In this document: in pieces, positions 1-9,471 of the stretch
How the letters are laid out: each line of letters opens with the position of its first letter
Position numbering within the stretch: the stretch's first letter is position 1
Assembly: GCF_001625695.1 (NCBI RefSeq)
Contig: NZ_AUXY01000052.1
Location: 25,100 to 89,099, forward strand
Source of the DNA: Pseudoalteromonas luteoviolacea H33-S
GTDB taxonomy: Bacteria; Pseudomonadota; Gammaproteobacteria; Enterobacterales; Alteromonadaceae
Length of the DNA stretch: 64,000 bases
Direction of reading: 5' to 3'
Made by a program: the position numbers and the translations under genes
The notes under the pieces: model-generated
Seen by the model: only the letters and a program-made list of their open reading frames with translations
What the model was told of the DNA's origin: nothing
The model's database searches: none

Positions 1-262
1 CCGGTAAGTCGTCATGCACGAGGGAATAACTGTGAATACACTCAACAGCCGCAGCTGCAATATGAAGATCTTCTATATTCGCACCTAGCATTTCACCCGT
101 CGCATAGACTAAAAATGGGCGCAGACGTTTACCACCATTGCTTATAGAATACAGCGCAGCGGCTTTTGCAGTGGGGTCAGTGTCCAAATCTTGTGCAAAG
201 TATGCAGTTATTGTTTTTTCAACATCTTTTTTTGCGATGTTTAATCTTTCATGTAGTTCCAC
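1..262 (-). CDS. ispA: Farnesyl diphosphate synthase (geranyltranstransferase), N-terminal part only
   Basis: Condenses IPP with DMAPP/GPP to make farnesyl diphosphate, the precursor of ubiquinone side chains and undecaprenyl phosphate. Only the first 87 codons lie in the window; the gene continues past base 1. The start is a GTG at 262 (product begins MELHERLNIAKKDVEK), because the TTG a few bases upstream runs into a stop. The visible part contains the family GKRLRP motif and, at the very edge, HDDLP, the beginning of the first aspartate-rich DDxxD motif that binds magnesium diphosphate. It lies 4 bp after xseB, the usual xseB-ispA(-dxs) operon order. Confidence 0.93.
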   Translation of the reverse strand, partial: MELHERLNIAKKDVEKTITAYFAQDLDTDPTAKAAALYSISNGGKRLRPFLVYATGEMLGANIEDLHIAAAAVECIHSYSLVHDDLP

Positions 263-266
263 GCAA

Positions 267-509
267 CTAGTCTACCTGCTCTGAAAACTCGCTTGGCGCA
301 CTGGCTTCATCGTTAGCGAGTAAAATATTAACCTTTTGTTCTGCTTGTTGAAGCTTTTGATTTGAAGCCTGAGCAAGTTTTATCCCTCTTTCAAACTGCT
401 TTAAAGACTGCTCCAATGTAAGCTCACCGTGTTCCATTTCTTGAACAATCGATTCAAGCTCATTGACAGCTTCTTCAAAGTTCATATTTTCAGGTTTTTT
501 AACTGCCAT
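267..509 (-). CDS. xseB: Exodeoxyribonuclease VII small subunit
   Basis: Small subunit of exonuclease VII, which degrades single-stranded DNA to oligonucleotides together with XseA. The 80-residue product has the family signature NFEEAVNELESIVQEMEHGE followed by LTLEQSLKQFERGI and a helical QKLQQAEQKV segment. I chose the ATG at 509 (product starts MAVKKPENMNF) over an upstream TTG at 530 that lacks a ribosome binding site; AAAGAG precedes 509. It is first in the operon with ispA and diverges from pomA, with about 240 bp between them that hold no other gene. Confidence 0.93.
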   Translation of the reverse strand: MAVKKPENMNFEEAVNELESIVQEMEHGELTLEQSLKQFERGIKLAQASNQKLQQAEQKVNILLANDEASAPSEFSEQVD

Positions 510-753
510 CTCTTTTTTACTCTCAAGCAAAGCATTAGGAGGGTAATTTTATTGCTTATAAAGATTGAGGTCAAAGCATCTGATAGACTTTTTGCGGCGT
601 TAAGCTGTTAATATGATCTGATAGTTTTGGTTAATCCTCGCAATTTAAAGGCTTTTTAATATAATTGAATTAAGTTATTGCGAAACTTGCCGATAACACA
701 ACGTATAAGAATAACTGCGTGATATCTCACGAATAAATGCCTTTGGAGGGTGT

Positions 754-1521
754 GTGGATTTAGCAACCGTTATAGGTATCCTTGGTGCAATAGGCCTTAT
801 TGTTATGTCTATGGTACTCAGTAGTGATGGGCAACTTGCCATGTTTTACAATACGCCATCGGTTGTTATTGTATTTGGTGGTTCAATTTTTATTGTGTTG
901 TCCAACTTTACACTTGCACAGTTTTTAGGCATTGGTAAGGTCGCCGGTAAGGCGTTTATGTTCAAAATTGAAACGCCTGAAGAGTTAATCGAAAAAGCAG
1001 TTGAGCTTGCTGACTCTGCGCGTAAAGGTGGGTTTCTTGCTTTAGAAGAGGCAGAAATTCCCAACCCGTTTATGCGAAAAGGTGTAGATATGTTAGTTGA
1101 TGGTCATGATGCGGATGTTGTTAGGGCAACATTGCAAAAAGATATCGCCCTCACAGCTAATCGGCATGAAATGGGCGCGGGCTTGTTTAAGTCTCTTGCG
1201 GACATTGCCCCGGCAATGGGCATGATTGGTACACTTATTGGCCTTGTTGCCATGTTATCAAACATGGATGACCCCAAGGCCATCGGTCCTGCGATGGCGG
1301 TAGCACTTTTAACCACGCTATATGGTGCTTTTTTGGCAAACGTTGTGGCTATTCCAATTCAAGTAAAGCTTGAACTCAGAAAAGACGAAGAAGAAAGAAA
1401 TCAACGCCTAATTTTAGATGCGATTTTGGGTATTCAAGATGGTCAGAACCCCAAAGTAATTGAAGGCATTTTGAAAAACTACCTACCAGAGTCTAAACGC
1501 GGTGATGGCGGTGAGGAGTAA
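754..1521 (+). CDS. pomA: Flagellar motor stator protein PomA
   Basis: Inner-membrane stator subunit of the sodium-driven polar flagellar motor; with PomB it forms the ion channel that turns the rotor. At 255 residues it is standard size. Four transmembrane segments are visible: two near the N-terminus (IGILGAIGLIVMSMVLSS and a second around residues 28-50), and two after the large cytoplasmic loop, in PAMGMIGTLIGLVAML with the conserved proline and in AVALLTTLYGAFLANVVAIP. The cytoplasmic loop (NPFMRKGVDMLVDG) carries the charged residues that contact FliG in this family. The start is GTG at 754, fixed by GGAGGG at 745-750. It is followed 3 bp later by pomB. Confidence 0.96.
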   Translation: MDLATVIGILGAIGLIVMSMVLSSDGQLAMFYNTPSVVIVFGGSIFIVLSNFTLAQFLGIGKVAGKAFMFKIETPEELIEKAVELADSARKGGFLALEEAEIPNPFMRKGVDMLVDGHDADVVRATLQKDIALTANRHEMGAGLFKSLADIAPAMGMIGTLIGLVAMLSNMDDPKAIGPAMAVALLTTLYGAFLANVVAIPIQVKLELRKDEEERNQRLILDAILGIQDGQNPKVIEGILKNYLPESKRGDGGEE

Positions 1522-1524
1522 ATA

Positions 1525-2460
1525 ATGTCAGATGAGAACGAATGTAAATGCCCGCCCCCAGGGCTGCCTGCATGGATGGGGACGTTTGCTGATCTGATGT
1601 CACTGCTGATGTGCTTCTTCGTTCTATTATTGGCGTTTTCAGAGATGGATGTTCTGAAATTTAAGCAAATTGCTGGTTCAATGAAATTTGCGTTTGGTGT
1701 ACAAAATAAAATCGAAGTAAAAGATATTCCGAAAGGGACCAGTGTCATCGCTATGGAGTTTACCCCAGGTAAACCAGAGCCAACTCCGATTGAAACGATT
1801 CAACAACAGACAGTTGAAATGACACAGCAAATGCTAGAGTTTCAGGCTGGAGAAGAAAGTTCTGCTGGTGGTCGTCAAGAGCAGCGCGGTAACAAACGCG
1901 GTGGTGAATCTGCAAGTACAGCGCAAGAACAATCTATGACACAAGCGGTCTCTGCGGCAGATCAGGAACAAGTTAACGAGCTGGTTAAAAAGATTTCTCA
2001 GCAGCTAGAAAAGCAAATAATGGATGGGGCAATTGAATTAGAATCACTTGGCCAGCAAATTATTATCAGGATCCAAGAGAATGGTTCTTTTCCATCTGGA
2101 AGTGCTTTTTTACAACCTAAGTTCAAACCTGTGATCCATGATATTGCTGAACTACTCAAGGATGTTCCAGGAGAAATCACTGTGTCTGGACACACCGATG
2201 ACTTTCAAGTTTCCAATGAACTGTATTTCAATAACTGGGATTTATCGGCGACTCGTGCAGTTGCAGTAGCCAGTGAGATGCAAACAGTTAGCGGTTTCGA
2301 TAAAAACCGAATGGTAGTAGTTGGTCATGCAGACACTCGGCCTTTAGTACCAAATGCGAATGACACTGATAGAAAACGCAATCGCCGGGTAGAGATATCA
2401 ATTTTACAAGGGAAAGCAAAAGAGTCCGATCCTATTGAAGTTAGAAGGGAAACTAACTAG
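1525..2460 (+). CDS. pomB: Flagellar motor stator protein PomB
   Basis: Partner of PomA; it carries the ion-binding aspartate and anchors the stator to peptidoglycan. The 311-residue protein has a short Cys/Pro-rich cytoplasmic start, one transmembrane helix containing the essential Asp (D23 in GTFADLMSLLMCFFVLL), a Gln/Glu-rich periplasmic linker around residues 85-155, and a C-terminal OmpA-like peptidoglycan-binding domain with GHTDDFQVSNELYFNNWDL near residue 222 and NRRVEI near the end. It directly follows pomA and is co-transcribed with it. In many relatives thiI follows pomB; here a small peptide gene does. Confidence 0.96.
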   Translation: MSDENECKCPPPGLPAWMGTFADLMSLLMCFFVLLLAFSEMDVLKFKQIAGSMKFAFGVQNKIEVKDIPKGTSVIAMEFTPGKPEPTPIETIQQQTVEMTQQMLEFQAGEESSAGGRQEQRGNKRGGESASTAQEQSMTQAVSAADQEQVNELVKKISQQLEKQIMDGAIELESLGQQIIIRIQENGSFPSGSAFLQPKFKPVIHDIAELLKDVPGEITVSGHTDDFQVSNELYFNNWDLSATRAVAVASEMQTVSGFDKNRMVVVGHADTRPLVPNANDTDRKRNRRVEISILQGKAKESDPIEVRRETN

Positions 2461-2535
2461 AAAAGTTGCGTCAAAGCGCAATTTGGGCTACCGTATATTT
2501 GCTTTAACTTTTCAAAAATTTAAGGGAGATCTAAG

Positions 2536-2616
2536 ATGTCTAAACTATATAAGTTTGCTGATATGCCAGGTGGTAACGGTTCTGGTAGTGATAACGGTGG
2601 CGAAGAGGAAAAGTAG
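2536..2616 (+). CDS. 26-residue Gly/Asp/Glu-rich peptide of unknown function
   Basis: A very short open reading frame with a good ribosome binding site (AAGGGAG at 2522-2528, 7 bases before the ATG). The product begins MSKLYKFADMPGG and continues as a hydrophilic, acidic tail rich in Gly, Ser and Asn, ending in GGEEEK. The Gly-Gly at residues 12-13 looks like a miniature double-glycine cleavage site, but this is only a resemblance. It sits between pomB and a small membrane protein on the same strand, 75 bp after pomB. No family recognised; it could be a secreted or processed peptide, a small regulatory protein, or a leader peptide. Confidence 0.5.
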   Translation: MSKLYKFADMPGGNGSGSDNGGEEEK

Positions 2617-2649
2617 TCATTTAGAACCGACAAAGTTGAATAAATCAAA

Positions 2650-3177
2650 TTGAATACGTCTGATTTTGTTGATTATCTGAACAGCGTTGCGTTTCACAAG
2701 GCTTTTATTTCTGTTCTAGATGATTCATTGACTTTAATAGCGTTTTTGGCCTGTATTTTGTATGTTTTTTTACAAGATAAACAGGCCTTACGCTACTCAG
2801 CGCTATGCCTTGCATTTTGGGTCATTGGCGCATTTACTTTTCAACCAATCGTTAACTTTGATGATGCGAAAATTTATCGCTATATTCTCTGGGCGCTAAA
2901 CGATGTTATATTTATTGCTATTGTTGCGTATTGGGCCTTAAAAGATAAAATGTACATGTGGCAAAGCATTATGGTCCAGTTAGTTGTCTTGCCAGCCCCT
3001 ATTCTTCAGTTATTCCGTTTAGTCGATAGACATTTGATGGATTTAAGTTACTCCACTTATTTATACAAATCAGTACTACCAATCGTAAATACAGTTACTA
3101 TAGTGCTATGTTTTGTTCCGCTGCTATGGCATTTTGGGCAAAAGCTCAAATGGAAAGACAGTTCCCTTAAGAGCTAA
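2650..3177 (+). CDS. Small multi-pass membrane protein of unknown function
   Basis: Predicted inner-membrane protein of 175 residues with about five hydrophobic segments: LTLIAFLACILYVFLQ, ALCLAFWVIGAFTF, WALNDVIFIAIVAYWAL, SIMVQLVVLPAPILQLF and VLPIVNTVTIVLCFVPLLW. It ends in a basic tail (KLKWKDSSLKS). The start is uncertain: TTG at 2650 gives the longest sensible product, but there is no clear Shine-Dalgarno sequence. It follows the 26-residue peptide gene by 33 bp, which suggests co-transcription. No family recognised, so no function is assigned. Confidence 0.7.
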   Translation: MNTSDFVDYLNSVAFHKAFISVLDDSLTLIAFLACILYVFLQDKQALRYSALCLAFWVIGAFTFQPIVNFDDAKIYRYILWALNDVIFIAIVAYWALKDKMYMWQSIMVQLVVLPAPILQLFRLVDRHLMDLSYSTYLYKSVLPIVNTVTIVLCFVPLLWHFGQKLKWKDSSLKS

Positions 3178-3201
3178 TATAGTTTTATATTGCGTGTCGC
3201 T

Positions 3202-4077
3202 TTATAAATTTATGCCTGTAATTTGCAAATCAGCACTCATTTCAGAGAATTTTACTAATCCAGATACCTCAACTGAGGTTTTGTTACCTCTTTGATCTGG
3301 AAGTGCAACTTTAGTTGAATCAAATTTGCAGCTTTCTAATCTAATATCTTGGCTAAAGCCTGCTGAAAGACAGTAGGTTTCAGTGTTTTTACCGATAATT
3401 TGTGTTTCGCAATATGACGGTTGCAAGGTCGCTAAAGCTATATCTGAAACTTTTTTTAAACTAAGTGTGATGTCAAACTCTGTTTGGTCGCAGTTTAAAG
3501 CGACAGGGTTTAAATTAGTTTGTAGATCGCCAAATGTGATTAAGTTATTGTCTTTGTTTCGATGGTGAATGGTCAGGTTAACATTTTCTAGTGGCTGCGT
3601 TATTCGCTCAGGTTTGCCTTTAGAACGCCAATCTTTCAGTGAAGCAATATCAGGCAAATTGGTCTGAAATTTAAACTCGGGTGCATAGTAGTACAATTCA
3701 CCCTTTTTAAATGATGCATTGTCTTCACCGTCCCAAACTTCTGCGCTAATTGAGCCAAAAACGCTGGCTGCCAACAAGCAAAGTGTTTTATCAGAAGAAA
3801 TGGTATGCGTTGCACTGAGAGAGCGGTTATCAGCATAAAATCTGAATTCAGGCTTAGATTGTAGGCGACTTCCTTCAACTTGCCAGAAGACGCTGGAAAA
3901 CTCGAATTTATTGAGTGAGCGTTCTGTATAAAAATCAGAGCCGCAATTTTGCCCAGGACTTTTCGCTGTGGGTGGGTTAGATTGTGCTGGGCTCGTTTTT
4001 TCTAGTGGTTGTTCATTTTCGCTTCCACATGCCGTCAGTAGTAATAATGGCACGATTGCTAATGTAACCTTATTCAT
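3202..4077 (-). CDS. Putative lipoprotein of unknown function
   Basis: A 291-residue exported lipoprotein. The signal peptide MNKVTLAIVPLLLLTAC ends in a lipobox (LTAC, Cys17), followed by a Pro/Ser/Glu-rich linker and a soluble domain rich in Thr, Ser and Asn with scattered Cys residues (for example PGQNCGSDFY, DKTLCLLA, QPSYCETQ, LESCKFD), so disulfides are likely. The start at 4077 is fixed by AAGGAG 6 bases upstream; a longer reading from 4113 lacks this and would bury the signal peptide. It is convergent with the upstream membrane protein, 24 bp away. No family recognised. Confidence 0.8.
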   Translation of the reverse strand: MNKVTLAIVPLLLLTACGSENEQPLEKTSPAQSNPPTAKSPGQNCGSDFYTERSLNKFEFSSVFWQVEGSRLQSKPEFRFYADNRSLSATHTISSDKTLCLLAASVFGSISAEVWDGEDNASFKKGELYYYAPEFKFQTNLPDIASLKDWRSKGKPERITQPLENVNLTIHHRNKDNNLITFGDLQTNLNPVALNCDQTEFDITLSLKKVSDIALATLQPSYCETQIIGKNTETYCLSAGFSQDIRLESCKFDSTKVALPDQRGNKTSVEVSGLVKFSEMSADLQITGINL

Positions 4078-4219
4078 AATCAACTCCTTGGTAAGTTCGT
4101 CAATTATATTCATAGCTAGGCTTTAAAAGCGATGTTTGAATTGTAAAAAGTAGTAGAGTATGAGTTACATATCGCCCTAGGTTAAGCTGAGAGCTTAATC
4201 TAGGGCTGTTGATTAGGTG

Positions 4220-5419
4220 TTAGCCTAAAGCTGGGATTAAGCCAAACATTTGTAGCCCCTGGGCTGAGATGATAAGCACACCACATAAACCCGCGCAAAT
4301 GAGACCAAGATTACCGCCTTGTACTTGATAGCCTGCATTTTGATTTTTTCGCTGCTGCCACACCATGGCAACAGGCAAGAAGACTGCCAAAACAACCAAT
4401 GCAATGGCTGCATAGCCTAGCGCTACGATAAACCCTTGCGGATAGAATAACGCAAAGCCCAGCGGTGGTGTAAACGTGATTAAGGCTGTTTTCACTCTAT
4501 CTCGCCCAGAGCCTTGCTGCTTAAACGCATCGGCGAAAAAGTCAAATAAACCAAGGCTCACACCTAGAAACGAGGTCGCAAGAGCAAGATCAGCAAAAAC
4601 GGTAACGAAGGTATGTACTTGGCTACTGTGCGCAATATTGGAAATTGCAGTGACAAAACCCGGTAAACCTTCACTTTGTGCTAAGGCCTCTTGATCCATG
4701 ACACCTTGGCTTAATAGCTGCCAAAAGATGTATATAACTAATGGTAAAGAGGCACCAGCAATCATCACGCGGCGCAATGTCTTAATGTCTAAGCCTACGT
4801 ATTTGACTATCGAAGGAATTGAGCCATGAAAGCCAAATGAAGTAAAAATAACAGGGATAGCAGATAGAATAAGACCTTGCTCCATTGGCATATTGAGCAA
4901 ATGCTGTCCATGGACATAAGGAGTAAGTACGAAGAATAAGCTGGCCAGTACAATAATTTTGATTGTGAATAGTACGCGGTTGAGTTTGTCGACAGTACTT
5001 GTGCCGAGCGCGACGATTGTCGCCACTATGAGTGCTAGCACTACTGAACCGACTTGTGGCGCGATATTCATACCTGTTGCAGCAGAGAGCTTTTCTTGTA
5101 GTTGGGCACCGCCACCGGCAATATAAGCCGCGCATAATGCATAAAACAGAAATACCATCGAAAAATTTGCGATGTATTGGCCTTTTTTACCAAGGATCTG
5201 TTTTGCTAGTGTATTGAGTGTGGCTTCTTTATTTGCGAATTGATGAACTTCGAGCATAAGAAGGGCGGTGTAGGTCATTAGCAACCAAGTTGCGATGATC
5301 AAAATAAGTGACGTTGAAAATCCAAGTCCTGCTGATGCGATAGGCAATGCAAGCATGCCTGCGCCAATCGTTGTACCAGCAACGATGAGCATGCTGCCTA
5401 GCATTTTATTATTAAGCAC
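4220..5419 (-). CDS. tyrP: Tyrosine-specific permease of the HAAAP family
   Basis: Aromatic amino acid:proton symporter of the inner membrane. The 399-residue protein has about eleven transmembrane helices and matches E. coli TyrP closely along its length: LIVAGTTIGAGMLALPIA at the N-terminus, LSAIPVIFTSFGFHGSIPSI in the middle, and FADLALATSFLGVSLGLFDF later. The start is GTG at 5419 with AGGGGC upstream. It is monocistronic, with a lipoprotein gene 140 bp downstream. Specificity for tyrosine rather than tryptophan is inferred from similarity to TyrP over Mtr/TnaB. Confidence 0.88.
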   Translation of the reverse strand: MLNNKMLGSMLIVAGTTIGAGMLALPIASAGLGFSTSLILIIATWLLMTYTALLMLEVHQFANKEATLNTLAKQILGKKGQYIANFSMVFLFYALCAAYIAGGGAQLQEKLSAATGMNIAPQVGSVVLALIVATIVALGTSTVDKLNRVLFTIKIIVLASLFFVLTPYVHGQHLLNMPMEQGLILSAIPVIFTSFGFHGSIPSIVKYVGLDIKTLRRVMIAGASLPLVIYIFWQLLSQGVMDQEALAQSEGLPGFVTAISNIAHSSQVHTFVTVFADLALATSFLGVSLGLFDFFADAFKQQGSGRDRVKTALITFTPPLGFALFYPQGFIVALGYAAIALVVLAVFLPVAMVWQQRKNQNAGYQVQGGNLGLICAGLCGVLIISAQGLQMFGLIPALG

Positions 5420-5614
5420 AAATTGCCCCTATATTTGTGAGAGAAACAGGCACAATATACCGCTCTGCTAAAAATTGAAATAGTTTTGCTGCAAATCAAA
5501 GTGAAAGTTTGTAATTTATGTCTTACAAAGGTTAATTTTGTTTACGGATAATGCAATGAGCTTGTTTCAAAAAGTGTCAATTATCATCAAGTTGGCCTTG
5601 ATAAGTCGCAGAGC

Positions 5615-5642
5615 ATAAAAAAGCCAGCATACGCTGGCTTTT
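5615..5642 (-). terminator. Rho-independent terminator of putA
   Basis: An 8-bp perfect stem (5621-5628 with 5633-5640, AAGCCAGC / GCTGGCTT) with a 4-base loop. Read on the minus strand it is followed by TTTTTT. It lies 25 bp past the putA stop codon. Confidence 0.85.
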
Positions 5643-5667
5643 CAATATATCGTTTTAGATGCGTCAG

Positions 5668-8600
5668 TTACGCATCGTCTTCAACGAGAGTCATCAGTGA
5701 TGTATTACCACCAGATGCGGTCGTATCGATACTGATTGTTTTCTCAGTGACTAGGCGACCTAGTAGGGTATCGTAGTACTCAGCGCTGATCACCGGCAAG
5801 ATAGCGCCACTGCGTGCAGCAAGCTGTGTGCTGACATAGCCTTTACGTTCACAATCGCTACTAACCACAGCACCTGCTAGGTGTTCATGGGCTAAGATTG
5901 CAGGCAGCTGGTTTAGCTTAGCAACCTGTAGTACGCCTTCAGAAATGCCGCAGCTCAATAACTTATCTCTAAACGCGATAGCTTCTTCATGGAACAAGTC
6001 AGAGACAACCGTGATAACAGTGTTACCTGCTGCCAGAGCAGTGATCACAGAGAGCACCCAGAAGTTGAAAGACGTTTCTTTGTCTGCGTAACACACTACA
6101 CAGCCGCGTGATTCATAGCGCAGTGTATTTGACTCGCCTGTTGGTCCTGGCAACTCAATTACTGTATCTAAACGCTTTTCAACACGGATAAGTTGCTCAC
6201 GAGCATCGGCTAATGTTTTATTCAAATCATCAGCAAATGTATCTAGGAGCTCTACTTTAGCCAGTTTAGCCAATAGCTGACGTACCGCAGAAACACGGTT
6301 GTTCAGTGGCATTGCACGCCAAGCTTTCTCATCACGCTTAGATAGCGACATCATGCGTGATGCCTGCTCTTGCGCACCTTGGTAAGCTGTGATCTCTTCG
6401 TTATCTACTTTAACGTTAGTCGCTTGGGTATTCTGCTCTGCTTGGTTTTCTTTTACCAAACGGGCAATATAGTTTGGACCACCTGCTTTTGGCCCTGTAC
6501 CAGATAGGCCACGACCACCGAACGGCTGCACACCTACTACGGCACCGATCATGTTACGGTTGACATAGATGTTACCGGCGCGAGATAGCTTAGCGAGATA
6601 TTCTGCTCGCTCTTCAATGCGTGTGTGGATACCCATTGTCAGACCAAAGCCTGTGCTGTTGACTTGGTCAATCACATTGTCGATATCACTGCCTTTAAAG
6701 CGGATCACGTGTACACATGGACCGAATACTTCTTTTTTCAGCACTGACAGGTCGCTGATCTCGTATAAGCGCGGTGCAAAGAAGAAGTGACCGTTATCAC
6801 CCATATCTGGTAATGAACACTCATGATGCAGAGTTGCATTACCTTTTAGGTACTCAACGTGCTCATTGAGTGCATTTAAAGCTCTCTGGTCAATCACTGG
6901 GCCCACATCAGTAGAAAGGTGTGCAGGATCGCCAATGTGTAGCTCTTGCATTGCGCCTTTGATCATGTTGATCACTTTGTCTGCAATTTCTTCTTGTATA
7001 AATAGTACTCGTAGTGCAGAACAGCGCTGACCAGCACTTTGGAAACCTGAAGAGATAACGTCATCAACAACCTGCTCAGGCAGTGCTGTTGAGTCAACGA
7101 TCATACAGTTTTGACCACCCGTTTCGGCGATCAGTGGTACTTGATCGCCACCGCGCTCAGCCAAGGTTTGTGAAATACGTGTGCCCGTTTCAGTCGAACC
7201 TGTGAACATCACTGTTTGGATGCGTGTATCTGGAACGATGTGCTTACCAACTTCACTACCGCGAGCGATAACAGGCTGTACGATGCCTTGTGGTAAACCG
7301 ACTTCTTCCATTAGCTCAATGGTGCGAAGCGCAACTAGTGATGTTTGCTCAGCAGGTTTTGCGATAACCGTATTACCAGTAACGATAGCTGCAGCAACCT
7401 GACCTAGGAAGATAGCCAGTGGGAAGTTCCAAGGGCTGATACATAAGATCACACCGCGTGGGCTAAAGCGCTCATCCAGTGCAAGTTCTTCTGCTTTTGC
7501 TGCGTAGTAACGGCAAAAATCAACGGCTTCACGGACTTCATCGATGCCATCTTGAGTGATTTTGCCCGCTTCTTTGATACACATCGCAATCAGCTCGTCA
7601 CGATGAAGTTCTAATATATCACCAGTACGACGCAGAATTTCTGCACGTTCGCTCACTGACGTTTGTGACCAAGTGGCAAAAGCAGCTTCTGCGCTTGCAA
7701 CCAGTTGTTGCATCTCTTGTGCGTCTTGGTGGCGGATAGAACCAACAACTTCGCTGTGATTTGCTGGGTTCAATACTGCTTCGTGGCCTTCAGGTACATC
7801 CGCTGCAGTGATCAGGTTGTCATCAACCCACTTTTGTAAGTTGTCACGCATTGGCGTGATGTGGTTGATGTTGGTTAAATCTAACCCTTTAGAGTTGTTG
7901 CGCTCTTCGCCATATAGGTCGATAGGCATGGTGATCTGCATGTTACGCTTGTGCTTAACACGTTGGATCTTTTCAACCGGATCTTCAAGTAGTGACTCAA
8001 CAGGCATCGACTCATCAACAATCGCGTTTACGAATGATGAGTTTGCACCGTTTTCAAGTAAACGACGCACAAGGTAAGCAAGTAAGTCTTCGTGGTGGCC
8101 AACCGGTGCGTATACGCGACACTGTACTTTATCTTCTGTTACAACTTGGTTGTACAGTGAGTCACCCATACCGTGTAGACACTGGAACTCAAAGTTATTG
8201 AATTCGCCATTGGCAAGTTCAAGGATAGTCGCCGCAGAATAGGCGTTGTGTGTTGCAAACTGAGGGAAGATCACATCACGTGCGTTCATCAGTTTGATAG
8301 CACATGCTTTATATGAAACATCAGTCGTTGCTTTACGTGTAAATACAGGGAAGTCTTCAAGACCATCAGTTTGCGTCAGCTTAACTTCAGTATCCCAGTA
8401 AGCCCCTTTTACAAGACGAACCATCATCTTGCGACCAACGCGACGACATAGGGCTTCAAGCCAGTCAATCACCCAAATAGCACGTTTTTGGTATGCTTGT
8501 ACCGCAAGACCAAAGCCATTCCAGTTGCCCAGCGCATCATCAGAGAATACCGCTTCAATGATATCGAGTGAGATATCTAAACGGTCAGCTTCTTCCGCAT

Positions 8601-9471
8601 CTACTGTGAAGTTAATGTCATATTGCTTTGCAGCAAGTGCCAGTTCTTTAAGCTTAGGCACAATTTCAGCCATGACACGGTCACGGTGCGAAAACTCATA
8701 ACGAGGGTGGATAGCGGATAGTTTGACAGAAATACCTGGGCTTTTAATTGGGCCACGACCGTTAGCTGCTTTACCAATCACGTGAATAGCTGTCATGTAG
8801 CTGTTGAAGTAACGCTCGGCGTCAGCCATAGTACGTGCGCCTTCACCTAGCATATCGTATGAGTATGCGTAGCCCGTAGCTTCTTTCTTTTTGGCGCGCT
8901 CAAGTGCCGCTTCAATCGTGGTGCCCATAACAAATTGCTGGCCCATGATCTTCATTGCATATTGCACTGACTTACGAATTGCAGGTTCACCAATGCGGCC
9001 CATAGTACGCTTTAGCAAACCAAATTGCGTTTCTTTAGTCTTATCTGCATAGTTAACCATTTTACCGGTTAGTAGTAGGCCCCAGCTCGACGCATTTACG
9101 AATAGTGAGTCACTATTGCCTAAGTGCGAGCTCCAGTCACCTTTGCTAAGTTTATCGCGAATTAACATGTCTTGCGTTTGAGCATCAGGCACACGTAATA
9201 GTGCTTCAGCCAAACACATGAGTACAACACCTTCTTCAGAAGACAGTGAGTACTCCTCTAGTAATGCGTCTACACCATCTTGACCTTGTTGGTCATTACG
9301 GATGTTTAATACCATCTGACGAGCACGTTCCCATGCGCGAGTACGGGCAGCAACACCGACCTCAGCCAATGGTAAAATGTGATCGATAACAGTTTCTTCA
9401 TCAATGCGGTAGAAGTCACGGATCTTTTGACGGATCGGACACTGGGTTGTTAAGTCGCCTTGAAATAGCAT
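5668..9471 (-). CDS. putA: Bifunctional proline dehydrogenase / L-glutamate-gamma-semialdehyde dehydrogenase
   Basis: Oxidises proline to glutamate in two steps, passing electrons from the FAD domain to quinone and reducing NAD+ in the second step. The 1267-residue protein has a proline dehydrogenase barrel (about residues 60-490, with RLVKGAYWD near 355), an aldehyde dehydrogenase domain (about 540-990, with ISPWNFPLAIFLGQ and the catalytic Cys in GQRCSAL near 816), and a C-terminal ALDH-like domain typical of long PutA proteins. The N-terminal ribbon-helix-helix DNA-binding domain of the E. coli repressor-type PutA is absent: the protein begins MLFQGDLTTQCPIRQKIRDF. AGAGGG precedes the ATG. 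Regulation probably comes from the divergent Lrp-type gene. Confidence 0.96.
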   Translation of the reverse strand: MLFQGDLTTQCPIRQKIRDFYRIDEETVIDHILPLAEVGVAARTRAWERARQMVLNIRNDQQGQDGVDALLEEYSLSSEEGVVLMCLAEALLRVPDAQTQDMLIRDKLSKGDWSSHLGNSDSLFVNASSWGLLLTGKMVNYADKTKETQFGLLKRTMGRIGEPAIRKSVQYAMKIMGQQFVMGTTIEAALERAKKKEATGYAYSYDMLGEGARTMADAERYFNSYMTAIHVIGKAANGRGPIKSPGISVKLSAIHPRYEFSHRDRVMAEIVPKLKELALAAKQYDINFTVDAEEADRLDISLDIIEAVFSDDALGNWNGFGLAVQAYQKRAIWVIDWLEALCRRVGRKMMVRLVKGAYWDTEVKLTQTDGLEDFPVFTRKATTDVSYKACAIKLMNARDVIFPQFATHNAYSAATILELANGEFNNFEFQCLHGMGDSLYNQVVTEDKVQCRVYAPVGHHEDLLAYLVRRLLENGANSSFVNAIVDESMPVESLLEDPVEKIQRVKHKRNMQITMPIDLYGEERNNSKGLDLTNINHITPMRDNLQKWVDDNLITAADVPEGHEAVLNPANHSEVVGSIRHQDAQEMQQLVASAEAAFATWSQTSVSERAEILRRTGDILELHRDELIAMCIKEAGKITQDGIDEVREAVDFCRYYAAKAEELALDERFSPRGVILCISPWNFPLAIFLGQVAAAIVTGNTVIAKPAEQTSLVALRTIELMEEVGLPQGIVQPVIARGSEVGKHIVPDTRIQTVMFTGSTETGTRISQTLAERGGDQVPLIAETGGQNCMIVDSTALPEQVVDDVISSGFQSAGQRCSALRVLFIQEEIADKVINMIKGAMQELHIGDPAHLSTDVGPVIDQRALNALNEHVEYLKGNATLHHECSLPDMGDNGHFFFAPRLYEISDLSVLKKEVFGPCVHVIRFKGSDIDNVIDQVNSTGFGLTMGIHTRIEERAEYLAKLSRAGNIYVNRNMIGAVVGVQPFGGRGLSGTGPKAGGPNYIARLVKENQAEQNTQATNVKVDNEEITAYQGAQEQASRMMSLSKRDEKAWRAMPLNNRVSAVRQLLAKLAKVELLDTFADDLNKTLADAREQLIRVEKRLDTVIELPGPTGESNTLRYESRGCVVCYADKETSFNFWVLSVITALAAGNTVITVVSDLFHEEAIAFRDKLLSCGISEGVLQVAKLNQLPAILAHEHLAGAVVSSDCERKGYVSTQLAARSGAILPVISAEYYDTLLGRLVTEKTISIDTTASGGNTSLMTLVEDDA

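Noticed and set aside
4782..5135. 117-codon frame inside tyrP
   Set aside because: It is an out-of-frame shadow of a clear permease gene with unlikely composition (many Arg, Cys and Ser).
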